DNA of 64,000 nt, taken from the NCBI RefSeq assembly GCF_029626265.1, contig NZ_JARUBN010000001.1, positions 1,178,001 to 1,242,000 of the forward strand, read 5' to 3'. Position numbers and translations under genes: made by a program. This document shows, piece after piece, positions 57,866 through 64,000 of the stretch; within the stretch, counting starts at the first letter, position 1, and the number at the start of each line of letters is the position of its first letter. The notes under the pieces were generated by a model. That model was not told where the DNA came from. It did no database searches and was given only the letters and a program-made list of their open reading frames with translations. Origin of the DNA: Micromonospora sp. WMMD1102 (GTDB lineage Bacteria > Actinomycetota > Actinomycetes > Mycobacteriales > Micromonosporaceae).

Positions 57866-59044
57866 ATGAACTACCTGGATCACGCGGCGACCACTCCGAT
57901 GCTCGACGCGGCGTTGGAGGCGTACCTCGCGACCGCTCGCGAGGTCGGCAACCCGTCCTCCCTGCACGCCGCCGGACGGCACGCCCGGCGCCGGGTGGAG
58001 GAGTCCCGGGAGCGGATCGCCGCCGCCCTGGGTGCCCGGCCCTCCGAGGTGGTCTTCACCGGGGGCGGCACCGAGAGCGACAACCTCGCGGTCAAGGGCA
58101 TCTTCTGGGCACGGCGGGCCGCCGCGCCGGGGCGGAACCGGGTGGTCGCCAGCGCCGTCGAGCACCACGCGGTGCTGGACTCGATCGAGTGGCTGGCCAC
58201 CCGCGAGGGGGCGACCGCCGACTGGCTGCCGGTCGACCGGTCGGGTCGGCTCGACCCGGACCGGCTGGCCGCCGTTCTCGACGAGTACGGCGACGAGGTC
58301 GCCCTGGTGACCGCGATGTGGGCGAACAACGAGGTCGGTACGGTGCAACCGGTCGCCGCGCTCGCCGAGGTGGCCGCGTCGTACGGGATTCCGTTCCACT
58401 CCGACGCCGTGCAGGCGGTCGGTCAGGTGCCTGTCGACTTCGCCGCCAGCGGGGTGGCCGCGCTGACCCTGACCGGGCACAAACTCGGCGGGCCGGTCGG
58501 GGTGGGCGCGCTGCTGCTCGGCCGGGACGTCGGCTGCACCCCGGTGCTGCACGGCGGCGGGCAGGAGCGGGACGTCCGTTCCGGCACCCTGGACGCCGCC
58601 GGGATCGTCGCCTTCGCCGTCGCGGTCGAGACCGCGGTGAAGACCCAGCAGGAGTACGCGACCCGGGTCGCCGCGCTCCGGGACGACCTGGTGGCCCGGA
58701 TCCGGCAGGCGGTGCCGGAGGCGCTCTACAACGGCGATCCGACCGACCGGCTGCCCGGCAACGCGCACTTCTCGTTCCCCGGCTGCGAGGGCGACGCCCT
58801 GCTGATGCTGCTGGACGCGCAGGGCATCGCCTGCTCGACCGGATCGGCCTGCTCGGCCGGGGTGGCCCAGCCCTCGCACGTGCTGCTGGCGATGGGCGCC
58901 GACGACGACCGGGCCCGGTCCTCGCTGCGGTTCTCGCTCGGGCACACCTCGACCGCCGCGGAGGTCGACGCGCTGGTCGCCGCGCTGCCCGCAGTGGTCG
59001 AGCGGGCCCGCCGGGCCGGCGCGGTCAAGTCCGCCCGGAGCTGA
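57866..59044 (+). CDS. Cysteine desulfurase (NifS/IscS class V aminotransferase)
   Basis: 392 residues. [72 protein letters not shown] and the PLP-lysine motif [20 protein letters not shown]; the catalytic cysteine loop is [12 protein letters not shown]. Releases sulfur from cysteine as a persulfide. A TAGGCT box at 57852-57857 is 8 bp before the ATG, so the mRNA appears leaderless. Located directly before mnmA, which uses the sulfur. Confidence 0.94.
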   Translation: MNYLDHAATTPMLDAALEAYLATAREVGNPSSLHAAGRHARRRVEESRERIAAALGARPSEVVFTGGGTESDNLAVKGIFWARRAAAPGRNRVVASAVEHHAVLDSIEWLATREGATADWLPVDRSGRLDPDRLAAVLDEYGDEVALVTAMWANNEVGTVQPVAALAEVAASYGIPFHSDAVQAVGQVPVDFAASGVAALTLTGHKLGGPVGVGALLLGRDVGCTPVLHGGGQERDVRSGTLDAAGIVAFAVAVETAVKTQQEYATRVAALRDDLVARIRQAVPEALYNGDPTDRLPGNAHFSFPGCEGDALLMLLDAQGIACSTGSACSAGVAQPSHVLLAMGADDDRARSSLRFSLGHTSTAAEVDALVAALPAVVERARRAGAVKSARS

Positions 59045-59057
59045 CCGGAGGTTAGTC

Positions 59058-59107
59058 GTAAGGAAGGGCCCCCGCATATGCAAAAGGCGATAAGAAGGGG
59101 CCCCTCC
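59058..59107 (+). terminator. Terminator-like hairpin between desulfurase and mnmA; shares an 18-bp element with 15811-15828
   Basis: GTAAGGAAGGGCCCCCGC at 59058-59075 is identical to part of the terminator at 15809-15866. GGAAGGGCCCC (59062-59072) pairs with GGGGCCCCTCC (59097-59107) over 11 positions with one mismatch. Confidence 0.65.
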
Positions 59108-59115
59108 TGACCGGC

Positions 59116-59121
59116 TACCCT
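59116..59121 (+). promoter_or_regulatory. -10 box of leaderless mnmA transcript
   Basis: TACCCT ends 7 bp before the GTG of mnmA, the spacing expected if transcription starts on the start codon. Confidence 0.5.
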
Positions 59122-59128
59122 CGTCAGG

Positions 59129-60211
59129 GTGAGGGTACTGGCAGCGATGTCCGGCGGGGTCGACTCTGCGGTCGCCGCCGCGCGGGCGGTGGAGGCGGGC
59201 CACGACGTCACCGGGGTGCATCTGGCGCTGGCGCGCAATCCGCAGACGTACCGGACCGGTGCCCGGGGCTGCTGCACCCTGGAGGACTCCCGGGACGCCC
59301 GGCGGGCGGCGGACGTACTCGGTATCCCGTTCTACGTGTGGGACCTGGCGGACCGGTTCCACGAAGACGTGGTGGAGACCTTTGTCGCCGAGTACGCGGC
59401 GGGGCGCACTCCGAATCCCTGCCTGCGGTGCAACGAGAAGATCAAGTTCGCTGCCGTACTGGACCGGGCGGTGGCGCTCGGCTTCGACGCGGTGGTCACC
59501 GGCCACCACGCCCGGCTCGGCCCGGACGGGCTGCTCCGGCGCAGTGTCGACCTGGCCAAGGACCAGTCGTACGTGCTCGGGGTGCTGACCCGGGAGCAGC
59601 TGGACCGGTCGATCTTCCCGCTCGGCGACTCGACCAAGGCGCAGGTGCGCGCCGAGGCGGCCCGGCGGGGGCTGGCGGTGGCCGACAAGCCCGACTCGCA
59701 CGACATCTGTTTCGTCGCCGACGGTGACACCCGGGGCTTCCTCGCCGACCGGTTGGGTGAGGCCCCCGGTGACATCGTCGACGCCCGCACCGGTGCCGTG
59801 GTCGGCGCGCACAGCGGCGCGTACGCCTACACGGTCGGGCAGCGCAAGGGGCTGGCGCTCGGGGTGCCGGCCCCGGACGGCCGGCCCCGGTACGTGCTCT
59901 CGATCACGCCGAAGACCAACACCGTGACGGTGGGCCCGGCCGAGGCGCTGGAGGTCCGCACGGTCACCGGTGAACGTCCGGTGTGGACGGCCGGCCCGCC
60001 GCCGGTCGGCGCGTTCGACTGCGAGGTGCAGCTGCGGGCGCACGGCCAGGTGGTGCCGGCCACGGTCCGGCTGGACGGGCACCCGGGGCTGCGCGCCGAG
60101 CTGCGCGAGCCGGTCCGGGGTGTCGCGGCGGGGCAGGCGATCGTTGCCTACCGCCCCGACCCGGACGGCGACGTCGTGCTCGGCTCCGCCACCATCAGCG
60201 CCGCCAGCTGA
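59129..60211 (+). CDS. mnmA: tRNA 2-thiouridine(34) synthase MnmA
   Basis: 360 residues. P-loop [12 protein letters not shown], catalytic cysteine pair in [12 protein letters not shown] and [43 protein letters not shown] and [20 protein letters not shown] are all MnmA features. It thiolates U34 of Lys, Glu and Gln tRNAs with ATP and a persulfide donated by the desulfurase encoded just upstream. GTG start, leaderless. Confidence 0.96.
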   Translation: MRVLAAMSGGVDSAVAAARAVEAGHDVTGVHLALARNPQTYRTGARGCCTLEDSRDARRAADVLGIPFYVWDLADRFHEDVVETFVAEYAAGRTPNPCLRCNEKIKFAAVLDRAVALGFDAVVTGHHARLGPDGLLRRSVDLAKDQSYVLGVLTREQLDRSIFPLGDSTKAQVRAEAARRGLAVADKPDSHDICFVADGDTRGFLADRLGEAPGDIVDARTGAVVGAHSGAYAYTVGQRKGLALGVPAPDGRPRYVLSITPKTNTVTVGPAEALEVRTVTGERPVWTAGPPPVGAFDCEVQLRAHGQVVPATVRLDGHPGLRAELREPVRGVAAGQAIVAYRPDPDGDVVLGSATISAAS

Positions 60212-60325
60212 GCCGCGCGGGTCACCGCCGCCGGCCGAGGCTGGTGCGTCGACACTGTCGCCGGCTGAGGCTGGCCGATCGGCGTCGCCAGCTCAGCCGC
60301 CCGTCAGCAGCGCCGCCGAGAAACC

Positions 60326-61597
60326 GTGTTCCGTCGGAGGCGAAGGGCTGCGCCGTGGTACGAATACCAGGGCGAACCGGGCAAGGCGGAGGAATTGACG
60401 GGGGAGCAGCGGGCGGAGCGGTCGGGACCGGAACGGCTGCTCCGGCAGAGTGCGCACTCCCGTCAGGCGTCGTTCCTCGAACTCTTCTTCGACCTCGCCT
60501 TCATCGTCTCGTTCGCGCTGCTCTCGACCCGGCTGGCCGGCGACCTCGACTGGCGCAACGCCGGCCAGACGGCGGTCCTGCTCGCCGCGATGTGGTGGAT
60601 CTGGGTCGCCACCGCCTGGTCGACCGACTGGTACGACCCCAACCAGCCGCTGATCCGGGGGCTGGTGCTCGGCGTGATGTTCGTGGGTCTGCTGACCACC
60701 GCCGCCATCCCGGGGGCGTACGGCGAGCACGGGCTGATGTTCGCCGGGGCGTACGTCCTGGTGCACCTCGGTCGGGCCGCGCTGCTGCTGCCGGCGTTGC
60801 GCGGTCATCCGATCCAGCGGCGGAGCCTGCTGGTGGCGCTCTGGTTCATCGTCTCGGCGGTCCCCTGGATCGCCGGCGGCCTCGTCACCGGCACGGCTCG
60901 CCAGGTGCTCTGGCTGGTGGCGATCGGACTGGACTACTTCATCCCCTCGCTGGGCTGGCCGGTGCCCTGGCTCGGGCGGCTGCCACCGGCCCAGTTGCGG
61001 GTGGTCGGCGAGCACCTCTCCGAGCGCTACCGGCAGATCTTCATCATCGCGCTCGGCGAGATCATCCTGGTCACCGGCCTGACGTACGCGCGGGTGGGGA
61101 TGGGGCTGGCCCAGACCGGGGCGGTCGCCGTGATCTTCGTCGAGGCCGGCCTGATGCTCTGGATCTACTTCGTACCGCTCAGCGGCTCGCTCGGCGGGGC
61201 GATCGAGCGCAACCAGCCCCGGGGCGGGGTCTTCGCGGCGTACGGTCACGCACTGCTGGTCGCCGGGGCGGTACTCACCGGCGTGGGTGCCGAGGTGATG
61301 CTCACCCATCCGCTCGACCCGGCACGCCCTTCCTGGTCGCTGGCGATCGTCGGCGGTACCGTGCTGTTCCTTTCCGGGCGGGCCCTGCTGGGCCGGCTGG
61401 TCTACGGGCATCCGGTATGGCGCGCCAGCACCGCGCTGGTGCTGCTGCTCGCCGCCACGCCCGGCCTGGTCCGGCTGCCGCCACTGGCGGTGGGAATGGT
61501 GAGCGCCGCGATCCTGCTCGCCGTCATCCTCGGCTACGCCTTCATCCCCGGTGGGCGGCGGGACGGCGACCCGGGCCGGGATAACCTGCCGGGGTGA
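60326..61597 (+). CDS. Low temperature requirement protein A (LtrA) family membrane protein
   Basis: 423 residues. SFLELFFDLAFIVSFALLST is the LtrA signature (ELFFDLxFV), with about 10 TM segments, HLSERYRQIFIIALGEIILV in the middle. Function in actinomycetes unknown. GTG start at 60326; no strong ribosome site is visible, and the N-terminus may begin a few codons away. The stop overlaps the next gene (GTGA). Confidence 0.88.
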   Translation: MFRRRRRAAPWYEYQGEPGKAEELTGEQRAERSGPERLLRQSAHSRQASFLELFFDLAFIVSFALLSTRLAGDLDWRNAGQTAVLLAAMWWIWVATAWSTDWYDPNQPLIRGLVLGVMFVGLLTTAAIPGAYGEHGLMFAGAYVLVHLGRAALLLPALRGHPIQRRSLLVALWFIVSAVPWIAGGLVTGTARQVLWLVAIGLDYFIPSLGWPVPWLGRLPPAQLRVVGEHLSERYRQIFIIALGEIILVTGLTYARVGMGLAQTGAVAVIFVEAGLMLWIYFVPLSGSLGGAIERNQPRGGVFAAYGHALLVAGAVLTGVGAEVMLTHPLDPARPSWSLAIVGGTVLFLSGRALLGRLVYGHPVWRASTALVLLLAATPGLVRLPPLAVGMVSAAILLAVILGYAFIPGGRRDGDPGRDNLPG

Positions 61598-62655
61598 CCG
61601 ATCAACAGCAGCCGGCGCGGGCCGACGAAGAGCGGCCGGTGCCGGCGGAGCGGGACGGCGGGGCTCGATGGCCCTGGCCGCGCGGGGCGGCGTCCGGCAT
61701 CGGGTCGATGCCCGGCACCGACATCGCCGAAGCGCAGCGGATCGCGCTGGGCGAGCTGCCCGTGCCGTACCTGCCCGAACTGCCCGCCCGGGGTCCGGGC
61801 GCCGATCTGGTGGGCCGCGGCGCCGGACTGCTGGTCGACCTGCCGGTCGAGGTCTACGCCGCCCGGTGGCGGATCGCCGGCCGTCCGGGGCGGGACCTGC
61901 GCCGCGCCCGTGACCTGCTGGAACGTGACCTGGATCAGATGACCGAGCAGGCCGGCGAGTTCACCGGCACCTTCAAGGTCGCCGCGGCCGGTCCGCTCAC
62001 CCTGGCCGCCAACGTCGAGCTGCCGGTCGGCGGTTGGCTGCTCCGCGACCCCGGTGCGGTCCGGGATCTGACCGGGTCGCTCGCCGAGGGGCTGCGCGGG
62101 TACGTGGCACAGGTCCGCCGCCGGCTGCCCCGGGCCACGGTACTGCTGCAACTGGACGAGCCGGCGCTGCCCGCCGTACTGGCCGGGCGGATTCCGACCG
62201 AGAGCGGGCTGGGGACGTACCGGCCGGTCGAGTCGGCGACGGCGACGGGGCTGCTCGGCAGTGTGGTGTCGGCGGTCGACGTGCCGGTCGTGCTGCACTG
62301 CTGTGCCCCGGAGGTACCCCTGGAACTGGTCCGTTCCACCGGCGCGCTGGCGGTCGCGCTCGACCTGGCCCTGGTGGACCGCCTCGACCCGCTCGGCGAG
62401 GCGATCGACGCCGGGCTCGGCCTCTTCGGCGGGGTCGCACCGACGCTGCCGCCGCCCGGCGGGCGCCGGCCGTCGTCGGCCCAGCTCGCCGACCGGGTAC
62501 GCCAGCTCTGGGACCGGCTCGGCTTCCCGCGCGCCCGGCTGGCCGAGCAGGTGGTGGTGACCCCGGCCTGCGGGCTGGCCGGCGCCACCGACGAGTACGC
62601 CCGGACCGTCCTCACCGCCTGCCGGGACGCCGGCCGCCGACTCGCCGAGGAGTAG
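61594..62655 (+). CDS. MetE C-terminal-like protein (cobalamin-independent methionine synthase family)
   Basis: 353 residues, about half of MetE (only the C-terminal TIM barrel). GIGSMPGTDIAEAQRIALGE starts the domain; VLLQLDEPALPAVLAG matches the core strand; zinc ligands are candidate HCC in PVVLHCCAPE and Cys in VTPACGLAGA with an intervening Glu. Such short forms occur widely in actinomycetes as methyltransferases of unknown acceptor. Start overlaps the LtrA stop, so translation is coupled. Confidence 0.85.
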   Translation: MTDQQQPARADEERPVPAERDGGARWPWPRGAASGIGSMPGTDIAEAQRIALGELPVPYLPELPARGPGADLVGRGAGLLVDLPVEVYAARWRIAGRPGRDLRRARDLLERDLDQMTEQAGEFTGTFKVAAAGPLTLAANVELPVGGWLLRDPGAVRDLTGSLAEGLRGYVAQVRRRLPRATVLLQLDEPALPAVLAGRIPTESGLGTYRPVESATATGLLGSVVSAVDVPVVLHCCAPEVPLELVRSTGALAVALDLALVDRLDPLGEAIDAGLGLFGGVAPTLPPPGGRRPSSAQLADRVRQLWDRLGFPRARLAEQVVVTPACGLAGATDEYARTVLTACRDAGRRLAEE

Positions 62656-62690
62656 GTTTTCCTGTCACAGTCCCAGGGCAGGATGGGCGC

Positions 62691-63065
62691 ATGATCGGTC
62701 AACTGCGTTCCGTCGTCATCGACTGCCCGGACCCTCGGGCCCTGGCCACCTTCTATGCCGAGCTGCTCGGGTTGCCCGTCGACGACCGGAAGCTCGACGA
62801 CGAGGACAGCTGGGTGGTGCTCGGCGGCGAGCCCGGCCAACAGCCCCGGCTCGCCTTCCAGAAGGCGGTCAACCTGCGGGAGCCTCGCTGGCCCGACCCG
62901 AACCGGCCGCAGCAGTTCCATCTGGACGTCACCGTCGACGACGTCGAGGAGGCCGAGGCCAAGGCGCTGGCCCTGGGCGCCACCCGGCTGCCCGGCTCGG
63001 GCGAGGGCTTCCGGGTCTACGCCGATCCGGTCGGCCACCCGTTCTGCCTCTGCTGGGACGACTGA
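62691..63065 (+). CDS. VOC-family (glyoxalase/bleomycin-resistance-like) protein
   Basis: 124 residues: LRSVVIDCPDPRALATFYAE, LLGLPVDDR, QFHLDVTVDDVEEAEAKALA and VYADPVGHPFCLCWDD make two beta-alpha-beta-beta-beta units. It belongs to the Glyoxalase_6 group; substrate unknown. Confidence 0.85.
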   Translation: MIGQLRSVVIDCPDPRALATFYAELLGLPVDDRKLDDEDSWVVLGGEPGQQPRLAFQKAVNLREPRWPDPNRPQQFHLDVTVDDVEEAEAKALALGATRLPGSGEGFRVYADPVGHPFCLCWDD

Positions 63066-63074
63066 CCGGCGCCG

Positions 63075-63190
63075 ACCCGGCGCCACCCGAGGCTGGCCCG
63101 GCGCCGATCCGGCGCTGGTCGGAGGCTGGCCCGGCGCTGGCCCGGCGCTGGTCGGAGGCTGACCCGGCGCTGGTTCGGCGCTGGCCTGAC
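63075..63190. repeat. GC-rich tandem repeats (CCCGGCGCTGGTCGGAGGCTGG)
   Basis: Units CCGGCGCTGGYCGGAGGCTGR and CCCGGCGCTGG recur five to six times between the VOC stop and the next gene. No gene or clear hairpin is visible in this stretch. Confidence 0.7.
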
Positions 63191-63247
63191 CTAGCGGCTT
63201 CGGGGAGCGGGTGGCGATGCGGGGGCGGCTCGGGGAGGATGGCCGCC

Positions 63248-64000
63248 ATGCATGATCAGGGTGCCGCGGCGGTCGCCGACCGGGCCTCGGGCTCGCTCTT
63301 CGGGCTGGCCTACGGTGACGCGCTCGGGGCACCGACCGAGTTCCTGCCGGTCGCCGAGATCCACCGGCGGTACGGCCCGACCGGCCCCCGCGAGCTGGTC
63401 GGGGAGCCGGCCCGGGTCACCGACGACACCCAGATGGCGCTGGCCGTCGGCCATGCGCTGCGCGAGGCCGGGCCGGTGGCCACCCCCGAGGTGCTGGAGC
63501 CGCTGCTCCGGGCGCGTTTCGTGGCCTGGGCGCGGAGTCCGGAGAACAATCGCGCGCCCGGGATGACCTGCCTGCGCGCCTGCGGCGGGCTGGCCGAGGG
63601 GCTGCGCTGGCAGGCGGCGACGATCGCCGGCTCGAAGGGATGCGGCGCCAACATGCGGGTCACCCCGGTCGGCCTGGTTCCCGGCTACGACCTGGACACG
63701 CTCGCCGGGATCGCCCAGTTGCAGGCCGGGCTGACCCACGGGCATCCGACCGGGCTGGCCGCGAGCGAGCTGACCGCGTACGCCGTCCGGGTGCTCCGGG
63801 ACGGCGCCGCGCTCGCCGAGCTGCCCGGCCTGCTCCGGGACCGGGCGCTGCGGCAGCGCACCGTCTACCGGGCGGACTGGCTCGGCGACCTGTGGCAGCG
63901 GCCGGGCGTCACCGACCCGGTCACCTTCGTCGCCCGGGGCTGGGACGAGTGCCTCGGCGCACTCGACGCGCTGGACGCGGCGCTGGCGGTCCCCGACCAC
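63248..64000 (+). CDS. ADP-ribosylglycohydrolase family protein (3' end outside window)
   Basis: 251 residues visible; the frame runs off the window. MHDQGAAAVADRASGSLFGL and AYGDALGAPTEFLP give the family G(D)ALGxPxE motif, and TDDTQMALAVGHAL is the metal-binding DDT motif of DraG-like enzymes; AGLTHGHPTGLAAS is a further conserved block. Removes ADP-ribose from proteins or acts on small ADP-ribosyl molecules. GGGGAGGA precedes ATG 63248. An overlapping start at 63252 is in another frame. Confidence 0.88.
   Translation, partial: MHDQGAAAVADRASGSLFGLAYGDALGAPTEFLPVAEIHRRYGPTGPRELVGEPARVTDDTQMALAVGHALREAGPVATPEVLEPLLRARFVAWARSPENNRAPGMTCLRACGGLAEGLRWQAATIAGSKGCGANMRVTPVGLVPGYDLDTLAGIAQLQAGLTHGHPTGLAASELTAYAVRVLRDGAALAELPGLLRDRALRQRTVYRADWLGDLWQRPGVTDPVTFVARGWDECLGALDALDAALAVPDH

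Noticed and set aside
57851..60082. 743-residue minus-strand open frame over the desulfurase and mnmA genes
   Set aside because: It is antisense to two clear enzymes, lacks any family motif and has the Arg/Gly/Pro bias of shadow frames in GC-rich DNA.
63252..63566. 104-residue plus-strand frame starting at ATG 63252
   Set aside because: The overlapping frame from ATG 63248 encodes a continuous ADP-ribosylglycohydrolase with family motifs and a well-placed ribosome site.

Overview
This is a high-GC (about 72-74 %) actinomycete chromosome segment, most likely from Micromonosporaceae (Micromonospora/Plantactinospora-like). The reasons are the GC-rich codon use with GTG starts, several leaderless genes with TANNNT boxes 6-9 nt before the start codon, a cvnABCD conservon, an AfsR/SARP-type regulator and a GTAAGGAAGGGCCCCC hairpin element present twice. 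I see no rRNA, tRNA or CRISPR array.

Layout. 0-10 kb: FUSC-type membrane protein (cut by the window edge), GAF/PP2C phosphatase, small monooxygenase, TetR/DUF418 divergent pair, a long-form nucleoside diphosphate kinase, and the conservon cvnA-B-C-D. 10-25.6 kb: acetyltransferase, GH3 N-acetylglucosaminidase-like enzyme divergent from a ROK regulator, a peptidoglycan amidase gene split by one in-frame amber codon, two ABC loci, LLM flavin oxidoreductase divergent from ribokinase, a lipoprotein/membrane-protein pair, and an ECF42-type sigma factor with its DGPF (YCII) partner. 25.7-30.3 kb: an accessory island made of a truncated ribokinase, a 5'-truncated RHS/YD-repeat toxin gene with a C-terminal EndoU nuclease domain and a MafI-like immunity gene; the RHS gene carries an IS5-like element whose removal restores the frame. 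The island's right edge lies inside a broken DUF6232 gene. 30.3-34.3 kb: a sugar ABC importer (binding protein and two permeases, no ATPase) and an intact DUF6232 gene.

35.2-42.4 kb is the most rearranged part. A conserved gene with a GEAR-repeat tail is split: its first 29 codons are at 42382-42468 and the remaining 279 at 34373-35212, in frame, with about 7.2 kb between them. The insert holds an ECF sigma/anti-sigma-like pair, a decayed M1 aminopeptidase, a ribbon-helix-helix gene beside a 15-bp inverted repeat, a truncated DUF3800 gene, a truncated IS110 transposase, and fragments of integrative-element replication/mobilisation genes (Toprim, methylase-helicase).

42.5-64 kb is orderly core-like DNA: DUF6232, enoyl-CoA hydratase, acetolactate-synthase-like ThDP enzyme, a large membrane protein, a DrrAB-type exporter convergent with an AfsR-like regulator, PLDc_N and two DUF202 proteins, GNAT, etfB-etfA, cysteine desulfurase next to mnmA (sulfur relay for tRNA 2-thiouridine), LtrA, a MetE-C-like protein, a VOC protein, and the start of an ADP-ribosylglycohydrolase that runs off the window.
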